NCBI GenBank assembly: GCA_036186865.1
Contig: AP025055.1
Span: 7,240,518 to 7,304,517 of the forward strand
From: Eustoma russellianum
Lineage: Eukaryota; Streptophyta; Magnoliopsida; Gentianales; Gentianaceae
Direction: 5' to 3'
Length of the DNA stretch: 64,000 nt
The translations under genes and the position numbers were made by a program. The notes under the pieces are model-generated. The model had not been told where the DNA came from. It did no database searches and was given only the letters and a program-made list of their open reading frames with translations. Below are positions 1-12,179 of this stretch, piece after piece (positions within the stretch are counted from its first letter, which is position 1; each line of letters opens with the position of its first letter).

Positions 1-624
1 GGGAAGGGAAGAGAGGAGGGCTTCTTGTTTGGTGTAAGAGAATGGAACTAGGGTTTCTCTTTTGGAGGGAACTCTTCTTGGCTACTTGGTTGTAGCCGTT
101 GGGATGGGGGGGGTTTCCAAATTAACTCTCCCAACCTTGGTTACTTTTTGGCTAACCAATGTTACTTTATTTCTAACCTTGATTATTTATGCTAACCATA
201 ATTATTTTTTGTTAATCTTGGTTAGTTAAATATGGTTAGGTTACTTAGTAGATAGGTTAAGTAATTGGCTCCTTAATTAGCCTCCGCCTCCCCTTAGTAT
301 CCGGCGGTTGGGGGTCTTTAATGCCCCCAACCATGCCTAATTCAATTTCTATCTTTCTTAATTTTTGGTTTATTTAACATATTCCCTTAACTATTCATTT
401 GTTTAAAATGACAAGATAAGATAATGTGATGTGCCTTCCTTGGGCTTGTTGGCCGAACTTATAAGACCTTGGGGCGAAAATTTTGGGTCCTTTCCCCATG
501 GTCCCTCATTCACTCTCAAGTACTATAGGCATATTGCCATTATCCGAGATGAAATGTATAGTAATAGTCATCGATCGTAACTAATATAAATCGCAAATAA
601 AGGATCCCATGTTGGGTTACAACA
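1..624 (-). repeat. G1 3' LTR, partial
   Basis: First 624 bp (in element sense) of the 3' LTR, truncated by the window edge. It matches 20,928-21,550 almost base for base. It ends at 624 with the complement of the TGTTGTAACCC start. Short ORFs here have no recognisable content. Confidence 0.9.
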
Positions 625-636
625 TCCTCCCCCCTT
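625..636 (-). other. G1 polypurine tract
   Basis: On the minus strand this reads as a run of purines (AAGGGGGGAGGA) directly before the 3' LTR. It is the expected plus-strand primer for reverse transcription. G2 has the equivalent tract at 15,731-15,741. Confidence 0.85.
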
Positions 637-669
637 ATTATAAGTTTCGTCCTCGAAACTTGAAAGTGC

Positions 670-1104
670 TTAACCAAAAAGGTGGGGGTACAAGTTCTTG
701 ATGTGTTCTTCCATTTCCCAGGTTGACTCATCTACGGAGTGATTCTTCCATTGCACTTTGACCATTGGTATTGCTCGATTCCTTAATACCTTTTTCTTAC
801 GATCAACTATCTTCTCCAGTTCCTCCTCATATGTCGTATCGGCTTTGAGTTTCAAAGGTTGGTCCTTCACGACATGGCTAGGATCGTGTACATATCGTCG
901 CAATTGGGATACATGAAACACATCATGTATTTGATATAGGGTGGGTGGTAAAGCGAGTCGATAAGCCACTTCCCCAATCCTTTCCAGAACCTCGTATGGT
1001 CCAATAAATCTTGGGCTCAATTTCCCTTTTATACCGAATCTTTTAATTCCTTTAGTTGGCGATACCTTTAAATATACTTTTTCCCCAACTTGAAATTCTA
1101 AAGG
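670..1104 (-). pseudogene. G1 integrase C-terminus and chromodomain
   Basis: C-terminal part of pol. The translation carries a GPY/F-type module ([12 protein letters not shown]) and then a chromodomain-like end ([19 protein letters not shown]) finishing LYPHLFG. In chromoviruses this domain is thought to steer integration towards particular chromatin. An in-frame TGA at about 1,104, probably from a CGA arginine codon, separates it from the integrase core upstream. The frame is open from there to the stop near 670, shortly before the polypurine tract. Confidence 0.85.
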
Positions 1105-1986
1105 TCATCGCTTTTCATCTGCCCAAACCTTGCTTCTATCTTGGGCTGCTTGTAACTTTTGCTTTATGATTTTTACTTTCTCTCGAGTCTGCTCTACTAG
1201 GTCAGGTCCAGTGAAAATCCTATTTCCTATTTCATCCCAGTAGAGCGGAGAACGGCATTTCCTTCCATAGAGTTCTTCGTACGGGGCCATCCCTATGGAT
1301 CGATGATAACTGTTATTATAAGAAAATTTTACCAGTTTGAGACTTCGATCCCAGCTTCCCCCGAAGTCAAGTATGCAGGATCGCAGCATGTCTTCCAGTG
1401 TCTGAATGGTTCTTTCTGATTGACCATCCGTTTGGGGATGAAATGCCGAGCTCATGTGGATCTCAGTGCCCATCGCCTTCTGAAAAGCTGTCCAGAATCG
1501 TGAGGTGAAACGAGGATCACGGTCACATACGATACTTAAGGGTACTCCATGGAGGCTCACAATTTGTTCTACGTACATCGTAGCCAGTTTCTCCAGTGGA
1601 GCTTTGATGGTCATAGCCATGAAATGGGCAGACTTAGTCAGTCGATCAACTACCACCCAAATAGCATCGTAACCACTTCTCGTTCTAAGCAGGTCGGTAA
1701 CAAAGTCCATTGTGAGGTGGTCCCATTTCCATTCGGGAACTTCGAGAGGTTGCAGCAATCCTGCAGGTTTCTGATGTTCTGCCTTCACCCTTTGGCAAAC
1801 GAGACATTTTCCCACGAATTCAGCAATCTGTCTTTTCATACCACGCCACCAGAACCGTCGTTTCAAATCTTGGTACATCTTATTTGCTCCAGGATGAATG
1901 GATAATCGTGAGTCATGTGCTTCTTTAAGAACTTCATTTAGTAGGTCTTCATTATTGGGTACACACAATCTTTCTTGAAACCACAA
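1105..1986 (-). pseudogene. G1 integrase core
   Basis: Integrase inserts the cDNA into the host chromosome in the nucleus. The translation has an HHCC zinc-binding end (two His around SIHPG, then CLVCQ) and a D,D,E core: Asp in MDFVTDLL, Asp in VCDRDPRF and Glu in [10 protein letters not shown]. All three catalytic residues are present in this stretch. The frame runs unbroken here but is cut by a stop at each side: TGA near 1,104, and a TAA near 2,071 in the linker after RNase H. It is about 85-90% similar to the G2 integrase by eye. Confidence 0.87.
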
Positions 1987-2070
1987 ACTATTGTCGTTTC
2001 GGACCTTAAATTCTCCGGTGGTTCTTGTTTGTACCCGGTCTTTTATCTTCCTTAGGGTTTCATCCTTTTC

Positions 2071-3539
2071 TTACTCCTCTTTAATTCTGTCTATTAGGGA
2101 AGGAACTATCACCAACTTGGCGAGCATACTTTCAATCGAATCAACCTCTTCTAGATCAAATTCTTCCATGTCACGCTGCAAAGGTGGTTGGCATGGATGA
2201 CTTGTTTTTCTACTTAATGCATCTGCTACCTTGTTGGCTTTCCCCGGATGATACTGAATTGATAGGTCATAGTCCTTCATTAATTCAGCCATCTTCGCTA
2301 TCGCATGTTCAGCTCTTTTTGGGTAAACAGATACTTGAGACTTTTGTGGTCCGTGAAAATTTCGCACTTTTCGCCGTATAGGTAGTGCCTCCATATTTTT
2401 AGTGCGAAGGCCACAGCTGCCAATTCGAGGTCGTGTACAGTGTAATTTTGTTCAAATGGCTTCAATTGTCAGGATGCGTATGCAATCACTCGATCTTTCT
2501 GCATCAGTACACATCCCAGCCCGTTCTTAGAAGCATCACTATATACAACAACGTTTTCTCAGGGAATAGGTTGTGCTAAGACTGGGGCGGAGGTTAATTT
2601 CCTTTTCAATTAAATAAAGCTCTTCTCACAATCTGAGGTCCACTCGAATTTGGTTTTCTTCTAGGTTAATCAGGTTAGAGGCATAGCAATTCGCGAGAAT
2701 CCTTCCACGAACTTCCGATAGTAACCAGCGAGACCGAGAAAACTTCGTACTTCTGTAACATTCGTCGGTCTGGGCCATTCCGTGATTGCCTCGATTTTCT
2801 TGGGATCTACCGATATACCTTCTTCGGATATTACATGCCCTAGAAATGCTACACTTTGTAGCCAGAATTCGCATTTGCTAAACTTTGCATACAGACGCTC
2901 CCTTCGTAGAATGTCCAGAGCAATCCTTAAATGGGTGGCATGGGTCTCTTCATCCGGTGAATATATCAGTATGTCATCGATGAGGACTACTACGAATTTG
3001 TCCAGTTGGTCTTGAAAGACTCGATTCATTAGATCCATGAATGCTGCAGGGGCGTTGGTCAGCCCAAATGGTATTAATAGAAATTCGTAATGCCCATAAC
3101 GGATTCTGAATGCGGTTTTCTAGACGTCTTCAGCCTTGATCTTTAACTGGAAATATCCTGAGCGAAGATCAATCTTACTGAAAATCCTTGCCCCCCGAAG
3201 CTGATCGAACAAGTCGTCGATCCTTGGCAAAGGGTACTTATTCTTTATAGTGATCTTGTTGAGCTCCCTATAGTCAATACACAACCGCATACTTCCATCC
3301 TTCTTTTTAACGAGCAGTACTAGAGCTCCCCACGGTGAAACACTCGGGCAGATCAATTTCTTTTCCAACAATTCGCGTAACTGCTCCTTCAGCTCTTTTA
3401 GTTCTGCTGGGGCCATTCTGTAGGGAGCCTTTGATATTGGTTCAGCTCCCGGTACTAGGCTGATCTCAAAAGATATTTCTCGTTGCGGAGGAAGACCTGG
3501 CAAGTCTTCTGGGAAAACATCTGGGTATTCGCGAACCAC
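2071..3539 (-). pseudogene. G1 reverse transcriptase and RNase H
   Basis: RT copies the element RNA into DNA and RNase H removes the RNA strand. The RT N-terminus (3,120-3,539) shows [20 protein letters not shown] and ends its frame at a TAG near 3,120. The palm motif LIDDILIYS is in 2,670-3,038. RNase H is broken: two stops near 2,668, more stops and at least one frameshift between about 2,300 and 2,400, then the linker ALSRKTSHP. At 3,196 the DQLR codon is followed directly by GGGGCAAG with no interruption, unlike G2, where 72 bp lie between them. Pieces run in several frames, so no working protein is expected. Confidence 0.85.
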
Positions 3540-4035
3540 TGGAACTTGGGACAGGTCTATAGTTGCTTGATCAGTGTTTATAGCATAGATAAGATACCCT
3601 TCATGTCCTTTCCTTAGTGCTTTACTAGCGCGGATTGCATTTACATATATGTTCTTAGGACTCTTCTGTAGCTTTCATCCTCCTTGAAATGTTATCTCTT
3701 CTCGTGTGGGGCCCTTAAATGTAGCCTTTTTTCGTTACAGTCGATGTTGGCATAATTCTTGGAGAGCCAGTCCATTCCAAGAATTACATCGAAGTCCGTC
3801 ATAGGTATGGAGATTAAATCGGCGTCAAACCGATGATTATCAAACTCAAGCTCACAATTTTCGAAAACATGGTGAGTTACAAGCATCTGCTCCCCAGCTG
3901 CTTGAATTCTATAGGGTGTATCATTATAGGTTGGGGTTTTCTCAATATTCTTTGCAAATCTCTTTGATATGAAAGAGTGACTAGCGACACTATCAAATAG
4001 CACGTTGGCAGGTATTGAACATACTAGTATAGCTC
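3540..4035 (-). pseudogene. G1 aspartic protease
   Basis: Retroviral-type aspartic protease that would cut the Gag-Pol polyprotein. The flap and core are clear ([31 protein letters not shown]). The catalytic triplet Asp-Ser-Gly has become Asp-Ser-Val, so activity is doubtful. A frameshift follows LHLRAPHEKR near 3,692. Upstream it joins the gag end through the intron-like gap at 4,036-4,116. Confidence 0.83.
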
Positions 4036-4116
4036 CTGAATTATACAATACTCACTAAGCAACTATAACGCAACAATATTGTAAAAGAGAGAACTAGTAA
4101 GGTTTTCTGAAAATAC
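4036..4116 (-). other. G1 intron-like gap between gag and protease
   Basis: 81 bp in element sense, starting GTATTTTC after exon end GTGACAG and ending ATTCAG before GAGC. It contains an in-frame TAG. Removing exactly this GT...AG piece keeps frame from the gag end (EEANDVVT) into protease ([10 protein letters not shown]) with a phase-1 junction. It is T-rich, as plant introns are. G2 has the same gap. Splicing itself is inferred. Confidence 0.55.
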
Positions 4117-5335
4117 CTGTCACCACGTCGTTAGCCTCCTCAGCAGCTGCGTCAGTCATAGCGTAAACTCGTGCGTTGGTATGCTGACGCTGAGGTTTTT
4201 GTGGCTGCTGTTGCTGCAAAGCCTCCTTTTCCGGGCACTCCCTGGCTAAATGCCCTGCTTTCCTGCATCCAAAGCAGGTGGGGCCTTGGTTTGGAAAGTT
4301 CTTGGTGATGTGTCCTCCCTGACCGCATCTAAAACATTTCCCGGTCTGAATTTAACATTCTCCTACGTGGTGCTTACCACAATGAGAGCAGTCTGGAATG
4401 GCAGGCTGGGACCCTTGATTCTTCTGGGGGCGGCGTGGAAACTGACTCTTCCCTTGACGTCCTGGGCCCTTTGTGTTCTGCTTTGTGGATTTTCGGGGAC
4501 CCCACTTCCTAACACTTCCCTACCTCTCTTTTGACTAAACTCATCTCGACGGATGATATCTCTTTCAAACATGTAGCACGCATCTAGAAGGGCACCAAAG
4601 TTGGTTGGGTTGGCATTAACCAACCACGTTCGGATTCTGGGATTCAGTCCTCTTTCAAATTTCAACATTTTAGTTTCTTCATCGTTCATAGTGGATGGTT
4701 GGAATCTCCCCAGAGCTATGAACTTATTAGCATATTCTGCCACCGTCATTCCAGATTCTTGCACTAGGGATTCAAATTCATGCCTTTTCTGCAGTTTGGC
4801 TGAAGGGGGTATATAAAATTTGTGAAATTCCTGGAGAAACCTTTTCCCAGGAGATTGGTCTTGGCAAGGCTTATAGGTTGGCCTTCCACCATTGGTTGGC
4901 TTCCCCTAACAGAAACGGTCTAACTGCTTGAGTCTTCACTTCTTCGGGAGCTCTGATTAGTTCGAAACAATTTTCCACCTCATCAAGCCACTTCTCAGCA
5001 GCATCAGAGTCTGACTTTCCTTCAAATGGCGGTACATTGGCCTTCTTCAGCTTTTCAAAATAATACTGGGCATCTCTGACCGGCTCGTGAGGTTAAGGGT
5101 TATTCTGTTGCAGCATTACTTGCCCAATTTGGGTGACTGTTTGGCAAAAGTTTTGAAAAGCATTAATATCTAGCATCATGGGTGGAAAAGGTCCTTGTGG
5201 TGGGGGGTCGTTCTGAACTGGCGGTGGGTTTTGGCCTTGAGGCGGCGGGGGTGGAAGAACTTGCGCAGGTGGAGGAGGGATAGGCTCCTGCACCCCGGTT
5301 CGAGCTCTGGCTGGTCTCCCTCTGGGTCGTACCAT
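4117..5335 (-). pseudogene. G1 gag
   Basis: Gag builds the virus-like particle. Start chosen at 5,335 (MVRPRGRPARAR), the same start as in G2. Order: Arg/Pro-rich N-terminus, Pro/Gln-rich linker, retrotransposon-gag domain (KWLDEVENCFELIRA, WWKA), then zinc knuckles near 4,230-4,380. One knuckle ends in Phe instead of its last Cys (CFRCGQGGHITKNF); the next is complete (CFGCRKAGHLAREC). A TAA breaks the frame near 5,093, a frameshift lies downstream of QKRGRE, and another TAA falls after HVGEC. Confidence 0.85.
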
Positions 5336-5612
5336 CTGCAGTAAGCAGTGTCGGCTTTATTTAACAAAAGAATATCGAAATAAGTAGGAAAATTTTACTT
5401 AAGCATGTAGGAAGAGCATATATGTACATGCGTTATAATTTAAATTTGTGATCAGTCATTAGTTAGGACACATCACTGGGCTGCATCCTAATTTTTCCAG
5501 TCTTGAGTCATCCTATTCTAAGGTCAGCTCACATCTAAGATTAGAACTTAGATCTAAGATCAAACTTAGTTGACTACAATCATGACTTAGTTCTACATTC
5601 TTCCCGGATCTG
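5336..5612 (-). other. G1 leader with primer-binding site deleted
   Basis: Untranslated leader between 5' LTR and gag, matching G2 10,690-10,948. The LTR end and tRNA primer-binding site, expected near 5,612, are missing: sequence passes from the leader (TTCCCGGATCT) almost directly into LTR sequence about 50 bp inside its end. No gene seen. Confidence 0.75.
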
Positions 5613-7059
5613 ATAGAGTGGGTGCACCCGCCGTACTTCACTAAGGAGAGTACTAGGCATCGTCTCATATGTGGCATGCTCCATGGTATAAGGCACGGAT
5701 TAACATGCTTACACATAGATAATTAAGCGAAACCGTGGCAGAATTTAAAGCTTCAAAATAATGTAAAGCTCCATACGATCATTCATAGTTTACATCTCAA
5801 AATAAAAGTATCCAGAGTCACAAAAGCAAATGTTTCTCCTACCAAATACATAACATCATAGCTGGCCGGTCATTCCTCTTAGGTTAGTCCATCTTCCAAT
5901 GCACTCACGGATACGGAACCCTAGGTTCGTCATCGATCCATTCCACTTTGTCGTCTGCAACTTTTGGGAAAAATATAAGGGTGAGTGACAACGTCACCAG
6001 CAAGTATACTATACTAATCAGGGATTAAATGGAAAGTGCAAACAAGAATCGAACCCTCAAAATTTTCTGGTTTAAAGCATACCTGCCCGTCGTCAGATCT
6101 TCGTCCTATATATATATCATCACTTAATATAGCAAGTTCATTTCTCAGAGAAAAGTTGTCGCTTAGAACTGAATTTATCATAACAGAACTGTAACTTATA
6201 TAATGAACAGCATAACAAGGGTCATAAGATCTATATGCTCGTCATAACGTTGGACCCCACGTGTTCTTTCGTGAATGCAGCAAGCATGCGTATGTATGTG
6301 TAACGTGTCATTACTTAAAAAAAATCATTACCCATAGTAGAACATAACATTAAAATACTACAACTCGTATTGATGAATGCCATGACAAGGATGATCATTT
6401 AGAGATGTCATACTTAGGGTGTGTGCGGTCATTCCTACTTAAATCTCGTGAGTCAGTACATGAATGTAACATGCATGCATATGTGCATGTGATGCCGTGA
6501 GATGAAAATAGAAATATGATCTTTTCATGCTTCTCTTCAAAACATCATCATCGTCATAAAACAATAGAGTGTTCAGATCTATATCCCAGATCTGAGGCGG
6601 TACATCATCTCGTCTGGACGGGTCTATTATATCCGGACCGGCACGGCCTCATATTCTCGTATTCAGATCTATGTCCCGGATCTGAGGTGGTACGTCATCT
6701 CGTCTTTGTCGGGTCTATTATTCCGGACCCGCACGGCCTCGTATCAGATCACTTAACCCTGATTTGGTGGGTTCATACTGGCCAATCTCATACTCATACA
6801 CGAGACCGGTGGGGAATCATTTCTTTCAAAAAAATCATCTTTTGAAAATGCTTTTCATCTTTCTTCTTTACAAAACTCATGTCATGAATCAAGTATGTGA
6901 CAATGATGCAAATGCATGTCATGTAATATGCAAACCTTGGTCCAATGCGTATCATGCACGAATGAACACGTCTCGTCGTCATGCTAGAGAATTTCCAGCT
7001 TAGTAACGTCATCTTCACTTTAGTTATTCTCCGTTAAGATGCACACTCTAGGCCACTTG
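5613..7059 (-). repeat. G1 5' LTR, distal part
   Basis: End-proximal part of the G1 5' LTR, split from the rest (19,270-21,550) by insertion of G2 after 7,059. It matches the corresponding G2 LTR part in the block around CTCCTTAGTGAAGTACG. It holds a two-unit tandem repeat at 6,574-6,744. Short ORFs here (for example 6,516-6,845) are repeat artefacts. Confidence 0.85.
6574..6744. repeat. Two-copy tandem repeat in G1 LTR
   Basis: Two units of about 90 and 81 bp, each starting CAGATCTAT and ending CACGGCCTC plus a short tail. They include the GGACC-GCACGG core also found in the 42-bp minisatellite of the G2 LTRs. Confidence 0.75.
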
Positions 7060-7302
7060 TGTTGTAACCCAATTATAGAATCCGTCTTGTACCTAAAGTT
7101 GAGTTAGTAAACATGTGACAATTTACGCTTGTGCATGAAATTACAATGATCAATATAAGTATATTATGAAGAGTACTATGTGCATTACAAGAAAGGATTC
7201 CATTTGCTCCATGGCCTTGTGAATTTCGGCCATAGCCAAGAAGGACTATCACTAAAATCCTTATTTAAATGTTAACTAATGGCATAAATGTGTATCATTT
7301 TT

Positions 7303-7312
7303 CTATAAAAAC
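7303..7312 (+). promoter_or_regulatory. Candidate TATA box of G2 5' LTR
   Basis: CTATAAAAAC about 244 bp into the LTR, followed by a purine-rich stretch. The same site is in the 3' LTR at 15,985-15,994. Transcription from here would give a very long R-U5 leader. Position is inferred from the motif only. Confidence 0.4.
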
Positions 7313-9587
7313 AAAAGAGAGAGGAGAAAAATAAAAATATCAAATGCTAGTTGGGGTCATTAAAGACCCCAACCGCCGGTTACAGTAAGAAGGGAAGGGG
7401 GAGGGAGGCTAATTAAGAAAGGTGGCTAGACTTAATGAGAGTTAACCTAACCAAACCTAAAAGGAAAGATGGTTAGTCAAAAGAAACTATGGTTGGTCTA
7501 AAGTAACTATAATTAGTGGTAAAGTAATCTTGGTTATCCAAAGATGACCATGGTTAAGCCACCCAACATGAAGAACTAAGGCAAACCCTAACCCCACCCC
7601 TTATTACCCAACGGCTAGCTTAGCAAAGAAAGGAAGAGTTTTCCCCAAAGTACACTTGAACATTTCCTACATTCCTAACACCCCAAGGTGTCTCAAGAAC
7701 AAAAAGGAACTTCTTTCCTTCCTTTTTCCTTTCCAACCCACGGCCAAGAGGACCACCAAGAAGAGCTGGATTCCTCCAAAGCTAAGTGACATTAGGTAAG
7801 TATTCTTAGCCTCCTAAGAATACATTTCTACCTTCATGAAGATGAAACTCATGGTGTGCCTCTCTTTGCTCCAAAACCGTGACCTTAATGGTCTCTAGGC
7901 TCAAGGATTTCAACCTTTCAAGAACTCTAGCTTAGAGAAGCTTGGACACTACTCACACTCCTTTTGGTAAGCCCTCTAGCTTTCTTTGGGAAGAATTTTG
8001 AGTTAAAAGAATAGACTAACTATCTTCCCTTCTTTCTCCCCCACCACCGTGGGAATGCATGTGTAGAAGAGAGAAAGACTTCAACTTTTCACCCTTCCAA
8101 GAAGAGTAAGCAAACAAGGCAAGTACACTATACTTCTTATGGTTTAAATCTGAAAGTGTGTGCATGAATGGCTAGAAATACCTAAGATTTAATCTTAGTT
8201 GTGAAATGGTAAGTTGAAGGCCAAAACTTTCGGCCCTATGCTTTTAAATGTGAAGGAGTGGAACTTTGCTCCGAAGATGTGTTCTTTGATGGTTATATGC
8301 ATGTTTATGTTCTAATCTAGGCTTGAATGTATTAAAGATCCTTTCTTTTATGGTGAAAGGGGCCACGGTGGAAGGGTAAGGGAGGTTGGGTGAGTTTTAA
8401 ATGGAAAATGTCATTATAGCAGGGAAATGGGGACAAGGTTTAATCTTGTTGTATGTTAGGCTTAAAATACTCTTGAGTTTGTCATTTTCTTGCATGCACC
8501 AAATAATGAGGCTGATGTAAGGGTGTGTGTGTTCATCTCAAATTGTTGCTAAGTAATAGTGACAAAAATGGGAGCCAAAGATATTTAGGAAGAAGATATG
8601 ATCACTGAAAAATTCTTGAGCTGGACCAAACTTTTAGCTGTTTTGTGAAGCCAGAAAAGGGACCTTACGAACCTTCAATTCCACTGATTTTTGGTATGCT
8701 AATAGTTTTATGTGTTTGTTAGGTGTGAGAGTTGAAATCACCTTAAAAAGAGCCACGTTTTATTTTTAATGAATTTTCTACTAAGATTGGTCTTACTGGA
8801 AAAGTTGTACAGGACAGAATTCAAGTAATGTGTTTAGTAGCCTAAACATGGACCTTAGGGGTATGCAAATCCATTAATTTTCGGCATGGTACTAGCATCA
8901 TGAATAAAGGAGAGATGGCAGTTAGAATTTTATCAAAATAAGTTGTGGTTTATTTTTAATTAATTTCCTAGTAAAACGGGTCAAACTGAATTATGCTGGA
9001 TAGGCAGAATTTATGTCACACTTTGCATATCTGGAAATGGGCCTTAGAAAATTGGTTTTGGGCTAAAAATTGGCTGGATTCTAGCCCAATGAGTTTATTA
9101 AGTTAGGGAGATTGAATTTTCAGAAAAAGATTAAAGGATTTGTCACAATAAATTTTATAGTAAAATATGGTCGTTTCAGAATTCAGATTGCATTGTTTTC
9201 TGAAAAGGAGTAAATGAGTCCCATATTGATATCGTAAGTTTGCAACACATGCATGGAGTTCACTTATGACAGTCACGGAGGAGTACATGTGGTTAAATGG
9301 GTCCAAAACGTGCATTTTAGCAGAAAACTCCTAAGAAGAAGTAGACGTTACGAAGCTGGAAAATTCCAGCATGTCAACGGAATGTGTCCAATCGTTTTTG
9401 TTATGCACTATGCCGTCATTTGCACGTTACATGTCATATATTGCATTCATCGTCACATGCATGATTTATGGCATGGGTTTTACGTGAAAGAATGATGAAA
9501 AGCGTTTTCAAAAAGATGATTTTTGTGTTTTTAAAAGAACGCTTCCCCACCGGTACCGTGTGTGAGTATGAACTGGCCAGTATGAAT

Positions 9588-9755
9588 GATGACCGTGCGG
9601 GCCCGGAATAGAATAGACCCTGCTTGTATGATGACCGTGCGGGCCCAGAATAGAATAGAACCTACAAGTATGATGACCGTGCGGGCCCGGAATAGAATAG
9701 ACCCTGCCAGTATGATGACCGTGCGGGCCTGGAATAGAATAGACCCGGCAAGTAT
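9588..9755 (+). repeat. 42-bp minisatellite in G2 5' LTR
   Basis: Four head-to-tail 42-bp units starting GATGACCGTGCGGGCC, at 9,588, 9,630, 9,672 and 9,714, then a partial unit at 9,756. They are GC-rich in an otherwise AT-rich LTR. Because 42 divides by three, the array reads as a repetitive 67-aa ORF that is not a gene. Confidence 0.92.
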
Positions 9756-10651
9756 GATGACGTTACCGTTTCGAATCCAGGAGGAATAGATTCGAAGGGG
9801 AGAAGTTACCGCCTCAGATCCGGGAAGATAGATCTGAACACTCTATTGTTTTATGACGATGATGATTTGAAAGAAAAGCATGAAAAATCGTTTTCTCATC
9901 TTATCATGACGCATTACATGTGCATATGCATGCATGTCACGTATGGAGTCATTGTGTAGCGACACATGATATTTAGACTAAGTTGTCATGATCTTGTAGA
10001 ACCTAAGTGATGATGATTATTGGGTTACTCGTCGATGCATGTTATAGTCTCCTTGTGTTATATTCTGCTCTAACTAGTGATTCTCTTAAGTTATGACCTT
10101 ACTGCATTAAGCGATGATCCTTATCGAATGTTGATCGGAGGACAGGTATGCTTCTAAACCAAATATTATTTGGGGTTCGGTTCTTGCTCATACTTTCCAT
10201 TTAACTCATGACTATTATAGTATACTTGCTGGTGACATCGTCACTCACCCTATTTTTCTCTCCAGAGGTGGCAGGAGACAAAGTTGAATGGATTGATGAC
10301 GAGCCTAGGGTTCCCTACCCGTGAGTGCATTGGAGGATGTCCAGGGTTAGTAGACCGAGCATACCAGCGTTAAAGGATGATGATGATGCTTTGTAATTGT
10401 GATAGGAAACAATTTACTTTTGTCATTTTCTGCTACGATTTATGTGGGTTGTAATCTTTAACTGCTTATGATGACACTTTAATTCGAAGTTTTAAATTCT
10501 GCCACGGTTTCGCATGTTTATTGCGCGAAAGCACAAAGATCCATGCATTAGAATCATGGATCACGACGCGTATGGACGACGCCTAGTACTCTCCTTAGTG
10601 AAGTACGACGGGTGCACCGACTTCGGCGGGGCCGGGGTGCGGGGCGCCACA

Positions 10652-10948
10652 GGTGGTATCAGAGCTAAGGCTCCAGATCTGGGTAGAATGTAGAACTAAG
10701 TTATGATTATAGTCGACTAAGTTTGATCTTAGACCTAAGAATTGATCTTAGATGAGAGTTGACCTTAGAACGGAACGACTTTGACCAACCGAGTAGGGCA
10801 CGGCCCAGTGGTAGGTCCCACCTCATGACCTATCATAATTCTGAATAGTAACGTATGTATGCATATGTTCTCCCGATATGATTAGTTACATTTTGATTAC
10901 CGGTTGTGACGCTTCTGTGCTAAATAAAGTCGACACTGCGTGCTGCAG
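10652..10948 (+). other. G2 primer-binding site and leader
   Basis: TGGTATCAGAGC at 10,654-10,665, two bases after the LTR end, is the usual complement to the 3' end of initiator tRNA-Met and would prime minus-strand DNA synthesis. The rest is untranslated leader with repeated TTAGATCT/CTTAGA motifs. No gene seen. Confidence 0.88.
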
Positions 10949-12179
10949 ATGGTGCGACCCAGAGGGAGACCGACCAGAGCTAGGCCCGAGGAGCAAGAGC
11001 CTGTCCCACCTCCACCCACTCAGGCCCCTCCGCCTCCACCACCTCAAGGCCAAGGACCACCGCCAGTTCAGAATGTCCCTCCACCACAAGGACCTTTTCC
11101 ACCTATGATGCCAAACATGAATACTTTTCAAAACTTTTGCCAAACGGTTACACAAATTGGACAAGTGATGCTCCAGCAAAATAACCCTCAACCTCACGAG
11201 CCGATTAGAGATGCTCAGTATTACTTTGAGAAGTTGAAAAGAGCCAATGTTCCGCCGTTCGAAGGGAAGTCAGATTCTGATATGGCTGAAAAATGGCTTG
11301 ATGAGGTAGAAAATTGCTTCGAACTGATCAGAGCCCTAGAAGAAATGAAGACTCAAGCAGTCAGACCCTTTCTGTTAGGAGAGGCCAACCAATGGTGGAA
11401 GGCCAATCACCAAGCCTTGCCAAGACCAATTCCCTGGGAAAGGTTTCTACAGGAGTTTAATAAGTTCTACATACCCCCTTCAGTCAAGCTACAGAAAAGA
11501 CATTAATTTGAATCCTTAATGCAAGAGTCGGGAATGACGGTTGCTGATTACGCCAACAAATTTATAGCTCTGGGAAGATTCCAACCATCCACTATGAATG
11601 ACGAGAAAACAAAGATGTTGAAATTTGAGAGATGACTGAACCCTAGAATCCAAACCTGGTTGGTTAATGCCAACCCAGCCAACTTTGGTGCCATTCTAGA
11701 TGCCTGCTATCGAATTGAGCGAGATATCATCCGCAGGGATGAGTTTAATCAGAAGAGGGGAAGGGAGACGACCGGAAGCGGAGGGCCCCGTAAGACCGCC
11801 AAGCAAAACGCCAAAGGGCCAGGGCGCCAAGGGAAGAACCGATTTCAGCGCTGCTCCCAGAAGAACCAATCACAGAATCAGGGACAACAACTTACCATTC
11901 CAAAATGCGCTCATTGTGGAAGGTTCCATGTAGGAGAATGCTATGTCCAGACTGGCAAATGTTTCGGATGCGGTCAGACTGGGCACATCCTAAAGGACTG
12001 CCAAAACAAAGGGACCACATGCTTTGGATGCGGGAAAACAGGACACATGGCCAGAGAGTGTCCTGAAAAAGGAACCCAGCAACAGCAACAGCCGCCAAAA
12101 CCTCAGCGTCAGCGTACCAACGCATGAGTCCACGCTATGACCGACGCAGCTGCTGAGGAAGCCGACAATGTAGTGACAG
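10949..12179 (+). pseudogene. G2 gag
   Basis: Capsid/nucleocapsid protein. Start chosen at 10,949 (MVRPRGRPTRAR), matching G1. Order: basic Pro-rich N-terminus, retrotransposon-gag domain (EKWLDEVENCFE, NQWWKANHQ), a second half with FIALGRFQPS, then Cys/His clusters: a variant CAHCGRFHVGEC and two standard CX2CX4HX4C knuckles (CFGCGQTGHILKDC, CFGCGKTGHMAREC). Stops at about 11,504 (TAA), 11,633 (TGA) and 12,125 (TGA, from CGA) break the frame. The last part (DAAAEEADNVVT) leads straight to the gap at 12,180. Confidence 0.88.

Larger units (their letters stand above)
7060..10651 (+). repeat. G2 5' LTR
   Basis: 3,592-bp LTR starting TGTTGTAACCC and ending GCGCCACA. It has a candidate TATA box near its start and a 42-bp minisatellite at 9,588-9,755. 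It carries about 60 bp missing from the 3' LTR in the AT-rich block of GGTTAGT-like repeats around 7,470-7,560. ORFs at 9,103-9,315 and 9,253-9,495 recur in the 3' LTR but resemble no protein I know. Confidence 0.92.

Noticed and set aside
9588..9755. Regular repeats resembling a CRISPR array
   Set aside because: Units are contiguous with no variable spacers, and the setting is a plant LTR.
9586..9789. 67-aa ORF with repeated MMTVRARNRIDPA
   Set aside because: It is the 42-bp minisatellite read in frame; present because 42 is a multiple of three.
10654..10665. tRNA-like matches at TGGTATCAGAGC sites
   Set aside because: These are primer-binding sites, not tRNA genes; there is no cloverleaf around them.
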